From: CAVQGZ01 sp964400785 | Lineage (GTDB): Bacteria > Actinomycetota > Actinomycetes > Jiangellales > Jiangellaceae | DNA length: 46,232 nt | NCBI GenBank assembly: GCA_964400785.1 | Contig: CAYNWB010000015.1 | Span: 1 to 46,232 of the forward strand | Direction of reading: 5' to 3' | Shown: positions 26,199 to 34,577 of the stretch, in pieces | Layout: each line of letters begins with the position of its first letter | How positions within the stretch are numbered: the first letter of the stretch is position 1 | Notes under the pieces: model-generated | Seen by the model: the letters and a program-made list of their open reading frames with translations, nothing else | The model's database searches: none | Told to the model about the DNA's origin: nothing | Position numbers and translations under genes: made by a program

Positions 26199-27395
26199 AT
26201 GAGCGTGCAGGACTGGGTCGAGAAGGACTACTACAAGACCCTCGGGGTCGAGAAGACGGCCACGGCCGAGCAGATCAAGAAGGCCTACCGCAAGCTCGCA
26301 CGTGACCTGCACCCTGACCACAACAAGGACAACAAGGGCGCCGAGGACCGTTTCAAGGAGGTCTCGGAGGCCTACGACGTGCTGTCGGACAAGAAGAAGC
26401 GCGCCGAGTACGACGAGACCCGTGACCTGTTCGCCTCGGGTCGCGGAGGGGGAGCGCCCTTCGGGTTCCCCGGTGGCGGCACGGGTGGCACCGGTGGCGT
26501 GCCCTTCGACCTGTCCGACCTGTTCGGTCAGGGCGGCGGGGCAGGTGGTGGCGCCAGTGTCGGCGACCTGTTCGGCACCATCTTCTCCGGACGCACGGGT
26601 GGGCGCGCGCCCGGCACCGGGCCGCGGCGCGGCGCCGACGTGGAGTCGGAGGTGACGCTCGGGTTCCGCGAGGCGGTCGACGGCGTCACCGTTCCGCTGC
26701 GCATGACCAGTGCCGCAGCCTGCGACGCGTGCCGCGGCACCGGCGCCAGGCCCGGCACGGTGCCGCGGGTCTGCCCGAGCTGCGAGGGCACCGGCCAGGT
26801 CTCGCGCAGCGCGGGGCGCTTCGGCATCGCCGAGCCGTGCCGGGAGTGCCGGGGCCGCGGACTCGTCGTGGACGACCCGTGCCCGACCTGCCACGGGTCG
26901 GGCCGCGGCCAGAAGTCCCGGACGATGAACGTGCGCATCCCCGCCGGGGTGCGCGACGGCCAGCGCATCAAGCTCAAGGGCAAAGGGGCCCCGGGCGAGC
27001 GCGGCGGCTCGGCGGGTGACCTCTACGTCGTCGTGCACGTGACCCCCGACCAGGTGTTCGGCCGCAGCGGGGACAACCTGACGGTCACCGTCCCCGTGAC
27101 GTTCACCGAGGCGGCGCTGGGCACCGAGATCGAGGTGCCGACGATCACCGGCACGACCGTCCGCCTGAAGCTTCCCGCCGGCACGCCCAACGGGCGCACC
27201 ATGCGGGTGCGCGGCAAGGGGTCGACACGCAAGGACGGCACCAAGGGCGACCTGCTCGTCACCGTCGACGTGCAGGTTCCGCAGCGCGTGGACGGCAAGG
27301 CCAAGCAGGCCCTCGAGGCCTTCGCCGAGGCCACCTCGGGTGAGGACGTGCGTGCCGACCTGCTGCGCCGAGCTGCCGAGGGAGGTGCCCGATGA
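26199..27395 (+). CDS. dnaJ: Type I chaperone DnaJ
   Basis: A 398-residue co-chaperone with all type I domains: J domain (residues 9-75) with the HPD motif in ARDLHPDHNK; a Gly/Phe-rich linker; a zinc domain with four C-x-x-C-x-G-x-G repeats (CDACRGTG, CPSCEGTG, CRECRGRG, CPTCHGSG, about residues 176-235); and a C-terminal substrate domain. It delivers clients to DnaK and triggers ATP hydrolysis. ATG 26199 has an AGAGGGGG site upstream. Its stop overlaps hspR (ATGA). Confidence 0.96.
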   Translation: MSVQDWVEKDYYKTLGVEKTATAEQIKKAYRKLARDLHPDHNKDNKGAEDRFKEVSEAYDVLSDKKKRAEYDETRDLFASGRGGGAPFGFPGGGTGGTGGVPFDLSDLFGQGGGAGGGASVGDLFGTIFSGRTGGRAPGTGPRRGADVESEVTLGFREAVDGVTVPLRMTSAAACDACRGTGARPGTVPRVCPSCEGTGQVSRSAGRFGIAEPCRECRGRGLVVDDPCPTCHGSGRGQKSRTMNVRIPAGVRDGQRIKLKGKGAPGERGGSAGDLYVVVHVTPDQVFGRSGDNLTVTVPVTFTEAALGTEIEVPTITGTTVRLKLPAGTPNGRTMRVRGKGSTRKDGTKGDLLVTVDVQVPQRVDGKAKQALEAFAEATSGEDVRADLLRRAAEGGAR

Positions 27396-27832
27396 CCCAG
27401 CGCGTCACCTTCGAGGTGCCGGTCGACGCCCCGGTCTACGTGATCTCGGTGGCGGCTCAGATGGCCGGCCTGCACCCCCAGACGCTGCGGCAGTACGACC
27501 GACTCGGCCTGGTGACGCCGACGCGGACCGACAGCGGCGGTCGCCGGTACTCCCTGCGCGACATCCTGCAGCTGCGTGAGGTGCAGCGGCTGAGCCAGGA
27601 CGAGGGCGTCAACCTCGCGGGCATCAAGCGCATCATCGACCTGGAGAACCAGGTCGAGGCGCTGCAGCAGCGTCTCGCGCAGGCGCTGGAGGAGCTCAGC
27701 GAGCTCAGCTCGGCCCTTGCCGCAGGCGGCTACCGCCGTACCTACCTGCCGGCTCGGGCGGCCGACCACAGCCCTGGACGGCCCGAGCCGGCGTCGACCG
27801 CCGTCGTGCTCTACCCGAGCCGACGCCGCTGA
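27392..27832 (+). CDS. hspR: Heat-shock repressor HspR (MerR family)
   Basis: A 146-residue MerR-type regulator. The winged helix-turn-helix reads YVISVAAQMAGLHPQTLRQYDRLGLV, then RRYSLRDILQLREVQRL, followed by a coiled coil (NQVEALQQRLAQALEELSELSS). HspR represses the dnaK operon and often clpB by binding HAIR inverted repeats (CTTGAGT-N7-ACTCAAG), with DnaK as co-repressor. Its placement in the operon gives the usual feedback loop. No HAIR box is visible from 23778 onward, so the operator must lie in the gap. Confidence 0.93.
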   Translation: MTQRVTFEVPVDAPVYVISVAAQMAGLHPQTLRQYDRLGLVTPTRTDSGGRRYSLRDILQLREVQRLSQDEGVNLAGIKRIIDLENQVEALQQRLAQALEELSELSSALAAGGYRRTYLPARAADHSPGRPEPASTAVVLYPSRRR

Positions 27833-27853
27833 CCCAGAAGCCAGGAGACCTCG

Positions 27854-30538
27854 ATGACCGACCAGCTCACGACGAAGAGCCAGGAGGCCGTCTCCGCGGC
27901 GGTGCGTACCGCCGGCGGAGCCGGCAACCCCAACGTCGAACCCATCCACCTGCTGCGTGCCCTGCTGGCCCAGAGCGACGGCACCACGCGCCCGCTGCTG
28001 GCCGCCGTCGGGGTCGACGCCGACCAGCTGATCCGTGAGGCCGACGCGCTCGCGGCGAAGCTGCCCTCGGCCAGCGGGCCCAGCGTGGGCGCTCCGGCGG
28101 CGTCCGGGTCGTTCTACCGCGTGCTCACCTCGGCGGGTGAGGCTGCCAAGCAGATGGGCGACGAGTACGTCTCGACCGAGCACCTGCTCGTCGCCCTGGC
28201 CTCCGTGGAGTCGTCGGCCCGCGACCTGCTGACCAAGGCCGGCGCCGCCCCCAAGCGGCTGCGGGATGCCTTCACCGAGGTGCGCGGCTCGGCGCGGGTC
28301 ACCAGCCCCGACCCCGAGGGCCAGTACAAGGCGCTGGAGAAGTACGGCATCGACCTGACCGCGCGGGCTCGCGAGGGCAAGGTCGACCCGGTGATCGGGC
28401 GGGACGCCGAGATCCGTCGCGTCGTGCAGGTGCTCTCGCGGCGTACCAAGAACAACCCCGTGCTCATCGGCGAGCCCGGCGTCGGCAAGACCGCCGTCGT
28501 GGAGGGCCTCGCACAACGCATCGTCGCCGGCGACGTGCCCGAGTCGCTGAAGGAGAAGAGCCTCATCTCGCTCGACCTGGGCGCGATGGTGGCCGGCGCG
28601 AAGTACCGCGGCGAGTTCGAGGAGCGCCTCAAGGCCGTCCTCAACGAGATCAAGGACGCCGAGGGCCAGGTGATCACCTTCATCGACGAGCTGCACACCG
28701 TCGTCGGTGCCGGTGCGGCCGAGGGCGCGATGGACGCCGGCAACATGCTCAAGCCCATGCTCGCCCGGGGAGAGCTGCGCATGATCGGTGCCACCACGCT
28801 GGACGAGTACCGCGAGCGCATCGAGAAGGATCCTGCCCTGGAGCGGCGCTTCCAGCAGGTGTTCGTGGGGGAGCCCAGCGTCGAGGACACCGTGGCGATC
28901 CTGCGCGGGCTGAAGGGCCGGTACGAGGCCCACCACAAGGTGGCCATCGCCGACGCGGCACTCGTCGCTGCCGCCACGCTGTCGAACCGCTTCATCTCCG
29001 GACGGCAGCTGCCCGACAAGGCCATCGACCTGGTGGACGAGTCTGCGTCCCGCCTGCGCATGGAGATCGACTCCTCGCCGGTCGAGATCGACGAGCTGCG
29101 GCGGGCCGTCGACCGGCTGCGGATGGAGGAGCTGGCTCTGGCGAACGAGTCGGACGAGGCCTCGCAGGAGAGGCTCGCAGCGCTGCGGGCGCGGCTGGCC
29201 GACGAGCAGGAGAGGCTCAACGCGCTCGTGGCCCGCTGGGAGCAGGAGAAGTCGGGGCTCAACCGAGTCGGCCAGCTCAAGGAGCGCCTCGACGCGCTGC
29301 ACATGCAGGCCGAGGTCGCGCAGCGCAACGGTGACTACGAGACAGCGTCGCGGCTGCTCTACGGCGAGATCCCCGCACTCGAGAAGCAGCTGGACGCCGC
29401 CGTCGCGACAGCGTCGGCGGCAGCGGCCAGCGAGCAGGCCCCGATGGTGAGCGACGAGGTGACCGCCGACGACATCGCCGACGTGGTCGCGTCGTGGACG
29501 GGTATCCCGGCCGGGAGGCTGCTCGAGGGCGAGACCGCCAAGCTGCTGCGCATGGAGGACGAGCTGGGCGCTCGTGTCATCGGTCAGCGAACCGCCATCG
29601 CGTCGGTGTCCGACGCCGTCCGTCGTGCCCGAGCCGGTATCAGCGACCCCAACCGTCCGACCGGGTCGTTCCTGTTTCTGGGACCCACCGGCGTCGGCAA
29701 GACCGAGCTGGTCAAGGCACTCGCCGACTTCTTGTTCGACGACGAGCGCGCCATGGTGCGCATCGACATGAGCGAGTACGGCGAGAAGCACTCCGTCGCC
29801 CGTCTCGTCGGGGCTCCTCCCGGCTACGTCGGGTACGAGGAGGGCGGCCAGCTCACCGAGGCCGTCCGGCGCCGGCCCTACAGCGTCGTGCTGCTCGACG
29901 AGGTCGAGAAGGCCCACCCCGAGGTGTTCGACGTGCTGCTGGCTGTGTTCGACGACGGACGCCTCACCGACGGGCAGGGCCGCACGGTCGACTTCCGCAA
30001 CGCCATCCTCGTGATGACGTCGAACCTGGGCTCGACCTACCTCGCCGACCCGACGCTGTCGGACGAGGCGAAGCGGGAGGCGGTGATGAACGTCGTGCGC
30101 GCCTCGTTCAAGCCGGAGTTTCTCAACCGGCTCGACGACGTGGTGCTGTTCGACCCGCTGTCGACCGAAGACCTCGAGCAGATCGTCGAGCTGCAGGTCG
30201 ACCTGCTGGCGCAGCGGCTGGTCGATCGTCGCCTCGACCTGGTGGTGACCGACGCCGCCAAGGAGTGGCTGTCGTTGACCGGCTTCGACCCCGTCTACGG
30301 CGCCCGTCCGTTGCGGCGGCTCGTGCAGACGGCGATCGGTGACCAGATGGCGCGGGCGATCCTGTCCGGCGGCATCCACGACGGTGACACGGTGCTGGTC
30401 GACCGCGCCGACCACGGGGACGGCCTTGTCGTCATCGCCGGCGAGGCGGCTCGGGCGGCGGCGGACGCGGCCCGGGGTGTCAGCGAGCCGCTGACCGACG
30501 AGCCCGAGATCGTCGACGCCGAGCTCGTGGAGGACTGA
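27854..30538 (+). CDS. clpB: Disaggregase ClpB
   Basis: An 894-residue Hsp100 ATPase, slightly longer than most (about 860) through an acidic tail ending EIVDAELVED. Order: two N-terminal Clp repeats (QLTTKSQEAVSAA; EYVSTEHLLVAL), first AAA with GEPGVGKTAVVEG (about 207) and Walker B ITFIDELHT, the long middle coiled coil (about 400-520), second AAA with GPTGVGKTELVK (about 612) and VVLLDEVEKAHPEV, and GARPLRRLVQ sensor 2. With DnaKJE it rescues aggregated proteins. It begins 21 bases after hspR with an AGGAGA site and no separate promoter, so it is the last gene of the dnaK operon. Confidence 0.96.
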   Translation: MTDQLTTKSQEAVSAAVRTAGGAGNPNVEPIHLLRALLAQSDGTTRPLLAAVGVDADQLIREADALAAKLPSASGPSVGAPAASGSFYRVLTSAGEAAKQMGDEYVSTEHLLVALASVESSARDLLTKAGAAPKRLRDAFTEVRGSARVTSPDPEGQYKALEKYGIDLTARAREGKVDPVIGRDAEIRRVVQVLSRRTKNNPVLIGEPGVGKTAVVEGLAQRIVAGDVPESLKEKSLISLDLGAMVAGAKYRGEFEERLKAVLNEIKDAEGQVITFIDELHTVVGAGAAEGAMDAGNMLKPMLARGELRMIGATTLDEYRERIEKDPALERRFQQVFVGEPSVEDTVAILRGLKGRYEAHHKVAIADAALVAAATLSNRFISGRQLPDKAIDLVDESASRLRMEIDSSPVEIDELRRAVDRLRMEELALANESDEASQERLAALRARLADEQERLNALVARWEQEKSGLNRVGQLKERLDALHMQAEVAQRNGDYETASRLLYGEIPALEKQLDAAVATASAAAASEQAPMVSDEVTADDIADVVASWTGIPAGRLLEGETAKLLRMEDELGARVIGQRTAIASVSDAVRRARAGISDPNRPTGSFLFLGPTGVGKTELVKALADFLFDDERAMVRIDMSEYGEKHSVARLVGAPPGYVGYEEGGQLTEAVRRRPYSVVLLDEVEKAHPEVFDVLLAVFDDGRLTDGQGRTVDFRNAILVMTSNLGSTYLADPTLSDEAKREAVMNVVRASFKPEFLNRLDDVVLFDPLSTEDLEQIVELQVDLLAQRLVDRRLDLVVTDAAKEWLSLTGFDPVYGARPLRRLVQTAIGDQMARAILSGGIHDGDTVLVDRADHGDGLVVIAGEAARAAADAARGVSEPLTDEPEIVDAELVED

Positions 30539-30551
30539 GCCCGTCCCCTGC

Positions 30552-30601
30552 GACCGCGCGGTCGTTGGGCGCGCGAAAGCGCGCTGGGGCACCGCGCGGT
30601 C
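30552..30601. terminator. GC-rich triple hairpin after clpB
   Basis: Three dyads follow the clpB stop: GACCGCGCGGTC (30552-30563), GCGCGC-GAAA-GCGCGC (30569-30584) and ACCGCGCGGT (30591-30600). The outer two are near-identical palindromes and can pair with each other around the middle hairpin. No T-tract is present. It lies between convergent genes and most likely ends transcription in both directions. Confidence 0.55.
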
Positions 30602-30604
30602 GGG

Positions 30605-31336
30605 TCAGGCCTCGATGTCGATGATCAGCCGGCTGGGGGAGTCCATCGTCCACACGACGAAGCGCTCCCTCGACCGTAGCCCGATCAGCCAGTGGACGTT
30701 CGCCTCGAAGTCCTCCATCTCGATCACCTCGGTCACCACCTCGGTGTCGCTGAGCACGCGTGTCGGCCCGGTGTAGACGGGCGTGTAGTCGTCGGTCATG
30801 TCCACCCTGGACGTGCCCTGCAGCCACACGTCGATGAAGGCGGTGCCGTCAATGGTGACGACGTCGCCCGGGATGTCGTAGAACGGGCCGGTCGTGGCGG
30901 TGTAGGCCACCCGGTACGTGGGCACGACGACGCCGTCGAACTCGATGACGACCCTGTCGTACCCGGCATGCCCGGCGGCGCGCACGTCGGCGATCCATGA
31001 GCCGCCCACGGGGGGCGTCTGACCGCCGGAGAACGGCCCGTACGTAGCCCCGGAGAGCGCCTGCGGCTCCGGCTCCGGCTCCGGTTCTGGCTCGGGCTCC
31101 GGTGTCGTCTGCGGTGGCGGTGTGGGCTCAGGTGTGGGCGTGGGTGTCGGCCCGGGCGTCGCGGTCGGTTCTGTGGTGGCGGTCGGGGCGGGCTCGACCT
31201 GGGCCACCGTGTCGTCCTCGCGTCCCACCACGAGCCAGACGACAGAAGCGGCAGCCACGAGAGCCAGGACCACGCCCGCTACCCACCACCAGATGCGCCG
31301 GTCTCGATCGGCCCGAGGACGCGTGGGCGCTGTCAT
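30605..31336 (-). CDS. Membrane-anchored AMIN-like domain protein
   Basis: A 243-residue protein: basic N-terminus, one membrane segment (about 15-37), a Pro/Thr/Glu-rich linker with a (PE)n run (about 50-92), then an extracellular beta domain resembling the AMIN-like family (YDRVVIEFDGVVVPTYRVAY, and the ending PSRLIIDIEA). AMIN domains bind cell-wall material in other proteins; the role here is unknown. ATG 31336 has GAGGTGA about 9 bases upstream. The linker is encoded by a near-perfect GGCTCC hexamer repeat at about 31065-31105. Confidence 0.7.
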   Translation of the reverse strand: MTAPTRPRADRDRRIWWWVAGVVLALVAAASVVWLVVGREDDTVAQVEPAPTATTEPTATPGPTPTPTPEPTPPPQTTPEPEPEPEPEPEPQALSGATYGPFSGGQTPPVGGSWIADVRAAGHAGYDRVVIEFDGVVVPTYRVAYTATTGPFYDIPGDVVTIDGTAFIDVWLQGTSRVDMTDDYTPVYTGPTRVLSDTEVVTEVIEMEDFEANVHWLIGLRSRERFVVWTMDSPSRLIIDIEA

Positions 31337-31392
31337 GGCAGGTCACCTCACACCTCCAGTGTAGGCCTGCCTCGTCGCATGACCAGGTGGTC

Positions 31393-32115
31393 TCAGCAGG
31401 GCTCCGTGCCTGGGCGCAGGTCCTGCAGCACGGTGTCGGTGCCGGCGAGCATGATCAGCTCGACGTCGGTGGGGAAGAACGCGTAGCCGGCGTCGTCGTC
31501 GGGAACCAGGAACCACGTCTCGCCGTTCTCCTCACGCTCCTGCAGCAGCACGCCGTAGGCCGCCCGAAGATCGTCCGGGGTGCTGTCGACGCCGATCAGG
31601 TCGGGCGTGGTGATGGGTGAGCCGTCCTTGACCGTGAACGACGTCAGCGCGTCGGCCTGCTCGTCCCAGCAGACGAACACACCGGGGAGTGCCTCGGCAT
31701 CGGCGACCAGCTCGACCAGTCCCTCGACCTCGGACTCCGTGACCAGGCCGGTGTCCAGCGCCTGCTGCTTGGTCATGCGCAGCTCGAGATCACCGAGGGA
31801 GTCGGGCCTCAGGAACGGGTAGTCCCCCGTCTCGTCTGTCGGCGAGGCGGTCGCGGTCGGGCTCGGGGTCGCAGTCGAGGTCGGGGTGGCCGTCGCGGTG
31901 GCCGTGACGGTGGCGGTGGCGGTCGGGGTCGCTGTCGGTGCCGCTGCCGTCTCGTCGTCGGTGTCGCGGTTGAGCAGCACCACCACGGCGATCAGGCCGG
32001 CCAGCACGGCCAGTGCCACACCGACGATCAGCCCGACCCGGCTGCCCTCGGCCTCGCTCGGGTCAGCAGGTCCAGCGCTCGGGTCAGGGTTGGCTCCGCC
32101 TTGCTGAACGTCCAT
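31393..32115 (-). CDS. Membrane-anchored hypothetical protein with Thr/Pro linker
   Basis: A 240-residue protein built like its neighbour: an acidic/Pro N-terminus, one membrane segment (SRVGLIVGVALAVLAGLIAV, about 25-47), a Thr/Ala/Pro repeat linker (about 58-92), and an extracellular domain with two Cys (FVCWDEQ and the C-terminal PC) that could form a disulfide. The domain family is not recognised. ATG 32115 has AGGAAGG 11 bases upstream. It overlaps the end of the aminotransferase gene by 88 bases. Confidence 0.65.
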   Translation of the reverse strand: MDVQQGGANPDPSAGPADPSEAEGSRVGLIVGVALAVLAGLIAVVVLLNRDTDDETAAAPTATPTATATVTATATATPTSTATPSPTATASPTDETGDYPFLRPDSLGDLELRMTKQQALDTGLVTESEVEGLVELVADAEALPGVFVCWDEQADALTSFTVKDGSPITTPDLIGVDSTPDDLRAAYGVLLQEREENGETWFLVPDDDAGYAFFPTDVELIMLAGTDTVLQDLRPGTEPC

Positions 32116-33233
32116 CGGATCAGTGACCTTCCTGGGTTGTCGTCGTCAGGACGGTGCCTGTCGTAGAACGCCGAGCACGGTATGGCGACCACACCCGCCC
32201 GCTGGGGCAGCTCTGCGCAGAACACAGCCCCGTCCTCGTACCCCCACGACCGTACATCGGAGATCGCGAAGTAGGTGCCGGACGGCAGGTACGTCGTGAG
32301 ACCGATGCCCTGCAAGCCGGCGACCAGCAGGTCACGGCGGTGCTGCAACGAGTCGCGCAGCCCGGCCACCCAGTCGTCGTGCGTGGTCAGCACCGAGGCC
32401 ACGGCAGGCTGGAAGGGTGCGCCGGACACGTACGACAGGTACTGCTTGACCGACCGAGCCGCCCCCACCAGGGGAGCGGGCCCGGTGAGCCAGCCGATCT
32501 TCCACCCCGTCACCGAGAACGTCTTGCCTGCTGACCCGGCCGTCATCGTCCGGTGCGCCATACCCGGCAGGGTGCTGATCGGGACGTGGGCGACGCCGTC
32601 GAAGGTGAGGTGCTCGTAGACCTCGTCCGCAACGACCAGCAGGTCGCGCTCGCAGGCGACCTCGGCCACCGCGGCGAGCTCGTCGCGGGTCAGCACCGCT
32701 CCGGTCGGGTTGTGCGGGCTGTTGAGCACGATCATCCGGGTGCGGTCGGTCACGACCGAGCGCAGGGCCTCGCGAGAGAGGCGAAAGTGGGGTGGCTCGA
32801 GCACCACTCCCCGCAGCCGTCCGCCGGCCAGCTGCACCGCGGCGGGGTAGGAGTCGAAGAAGGGCTCGAGCGCGACCACCTCGTCGCCGGGCTCGACGAA
32901 GGCCAGGATGGCCGATGCCAGCGCCTCGGTCGCCCCTGTCGTCACGAGTACCTCGCGCTCGGGGTCGAGGACGATGCCGTAGTGCCGCTGCTGGTGGGCG
33001 GCGATCGCGGTGCGCAGCTCGGGCACCCCGAGACCGGGCGGGTACTGGTTGTGCCCGGACGCGATCGCCTGCTGCGCCGCGCGCAGCAGCGCCGGGGGGC
33101 CGTCGGAGTCGGGGAAGCCCTGACCGAGGTTGATCGACCCGGTGGCGACCGCCAGGGCAGACATCTCCGCGAAGATCGTCTCGCCCAGGCCCGCGACCCG
33201 GCCGGCCGGCCTCGGTGTCGCGCTGGGGGTCAC
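32028..33233 (-). CDS. dapC: DapC-like PLP-dependent aminotransferase
   Basis: A 401-residue class I/II aminotransferase. Recognised blocks: INLGQGFPDSDGPP, NQYPPGLGVPELR, TTGATEALASAI, NSPHNPTGAVL, VVADEVYEHLTFDG, and SAGKTFSVTGWKIGW, where the first Lys (about 237) holds PLP. From memory it follows the mycobacterial N-succinyldiaminopimelate aminotransferase (DapC) closely along its length, so a place in lysine/peptidoglycan precursor synthesis is likely; kynurenine or methionine aminotransferases share these motifs. GTG 33233 with TACCGT (33247-33242) 8 bases upstream. It is divergent from the SDR gene. Confidence 0.8.
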   Translation of the reverse strand: MTPSATPRPAGRVAGLGETIFAEMSALAVATGSINLGQGFPDSDGPPALLRAAQQAIASGHNQYPPGLGVPELRTAIAAHQQRHYGIVLDPEREVLVTTGATEALASAILAFVEPGDEVVALEPFFDSYPAAVQLAGGRLRGVVLEPPHFRLSREALRSVVTDRTRMIVLNSPHNPTGAVLTRDELAAVAEVACERDLLVVADEVYEHLTFDGVAHVPISTLPGMAHRTMTAGSAGKTFSVTGWKIGWLTGPAPLVGAARSVKQYLSYVSGAPFQPAVASVLTTHDDWVAGLRDSLQHRRDLLVAGLQGIGLTTYLPSGTYFAISDVRSWGYEDGAVFCAELPQRAGVVAIPCSAFYDRHRPDDDNPGRSLIRWTFSKAEPTLTRALDLLTRARPRAAGSG

Positions 33234-33241
33234 GACGGGCC

Positions 33242-33262
33242 ACGGTAGCGCCCGCCTACAGT
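33242..33262. promoter_or_regulatory. Compact divergent promoters, aminotransferase / SDR
   Basis: In a 37-base intergenic region TACCGT reads leftward (33247-33242) and TACAGT rightward (33257-33262), each 8 bases from its GTG start. The two hexamers are 9 bases apart. Confidence 0.5.
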
Positions 33263-33270
33263 GTCGAGCC

Positions 33271-34029
33271 GTGCCTACCGCCCTCGTGACAGGTGCCAGT
33301 GCCGGTCTGGGCCGGGCCTTCGCCGAGCGGCTCGCGGCGACGGGATACGACCTGGTGCTGGTGGCTCGGGACGCAGCCCGCCTCGACGACCTCGCGGCCG
33401 ACCTGACCCATCGGTTCGGCTGCACTGCCGAGGTGCTCGCGGCCGACCTGACCGACCGCGGCCGGCTGCAGCAGGTCGCCGATCGACTCGCCGACCCGCA
33501 GCAGCCGGTCGACCTGCTGGTCAACAACGCCGGCAGCGCGCTGCGCAAGCCCTTCCTGGCCAACGACGTCGCCGACGAGGAGAGGATGCTCGACCTGCAC
33601 GTGCGGGCCACGTTGGTGCTCACGCACGCTGCGGCCGGCGCCATGGCCGAGCGCGGCTCCGGAGGTGTCATCAACGTCTCGTCGCTCGCGGGCTGGCTGC
33701 CCCAGGGCACCTACAGCGCCCACAAGGCGTGGGTCACCTCCTTCTCCCAGGCGGTCGCCGGCCAGGTCGCCGGGCGCGGCGTGCGCGTCATGGCGCTGGC
33801 TCCGGGCTTCGTGCGTACCGAGTTCCACGAGCGTGCCGGCATCAAGACCCAGGGCATGCCGTCGGTGGCCTGGCTCGACGCCGACGAGGTGGTGCGCCAG
33901 ACGCTGGCCGCGTGGGAGAAGGGCAGGCCGGTGCACGTGCCCAGCGTGCGCTACAAGGTGGTCGCGGGGCTGCTGCGCAACGCTCCGTACGAGACCATCC
34001 ACCGATTGCGCACCAGGGGCGACCGATGA
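33271..34029 (+). CDS. Short-chain dehydrogenase/reductase
   Basis: A 252-residue classical SDR. TGASAGLG (about 7-14) is the NAD(P) loop, NNAGSA the structural motif, Ser about 135 (VSSLAG), and Tyr148-x-x-x-Lys152 in YSAHK the catalytic pair. An Arg in the second strand end (VARDAARL) favours NADP(H). Substrate unknown. GTG 33271 has TACAGT 8 bases upstream. Its stop overlaps the pyrE start (ATGA), so they share an mRNA. Confidence 0.9.
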   Translation: MPTALVTGASAGLGRAFAERLAATGYDLVLVARDAARLDDLAADLTHRFGCTAEVLAADLTDRGRLQQVADRLADPQQPVDLLVNNAGSALRKPFLANDVADEERMLDLHVRATLVLTHAAAGAMAERGSGGVINVSSLAGWLPQGTYSAHKAWVTSFSQAVAGQVAGRGVRVMALAPGFVRTEFHERAGIKTQGMPSVAWLDADEVVRQTLAAWEKGRPVHVPSVRYKVVAGLLRNAPYETIHRLRTRGDR

Positions 34030-34577
34030 GTGGGCAGAAGTCGATCGAGTGGTACCGGCTGCGTGAGCAGATCGTCGACAAGGCCGTGGTGCACGGCCGC
34101 GTCATGCTGTCGTCCGGTCGGGAGGCCGACTACTACGTCGACCTGCGTCGTGTGACCCTGGACGGGGAGGCCGCACCCCTGGTGGGTGCGGTCATGCTCG
34201 ACCTCACCTCAGGGTTCGCCGCCGACGCTGTCGGCGGCCTCACGCTGGGTGCCGACCCCGTGGCGACGGCCATGATGCACGCGGCAGCGTCGTCCGGCCG
34301 GCACCTGGACGCGTTCGTCGTCCGCAAGGCGGGCAAGCAGCACGGGCTGCAGCGGCGCATCGAGGGTCCGGACGTGACGGGTCGTCGGGTGCTCGCCGTG
34401 GAGGACACCTCCACCACCGGTGGCAGCGTGCTGACGGCGGTCGAGGCGCTGCGCGACGCCGGCGCCGAGGTCACGGCGGTGGCCGTCATCGTCGACAGGG
34501 GTGCCGGCGACGCGGTGCGTGCGGCCGGGCTGAGCTACCTCGCGGCCTACTCGCTGGACGACCTCGGGCTGGCCTGA
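34026..34577 (+). CDS. pyrE: Orotate phosphoribosyltransferase
   Basis: A 183-residue type I PRTase. SSGREADYYVDLRRVTL near residue 30 and the PRPP-binding motif VLAVEDTSTTGGS (about 121-133) identify it; VRKAGKQHG is the flexible catalytic loop. It joins orotate to PRPP in pyrimidine synthesis. The ATG overlaps the SDR stop. Its end overlaps the convergent DUF368 gene by 31 bases. The other pyr genes are not in the window. Confidence 0.93.
   Translation: MSGQKSIEWYRLREQIVDKAVVHGRVMLSSGREADYYVDLRRVTLDGEAAPLVGAVMLDLTSGFAADAVGGLTLGADPVATAMMHAAASSGRHLDAFVVRKAGKQHGLQRRIEGPDVTGRRVLAVEDTSTTGGSVLTAVEALRDAGAEVTAVAVIVDRGAGDAVRAAGLSYLAAYSLDDLGLA

Noticed and set aside
27833..27853. HAIR box in front of clpB
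   Set aside because: The 21 bases hold only the ribosome binding site; no CTTGAGT or ACTCAAG half-site is present.
27023..30592. Very long open frame (over 1000 codons) antisense to clpB
   Set aside because: It mirrors the G/C third-position bias of clpB, has no recognisable domain, and ends inside dnaJ; it is a shadow frame.
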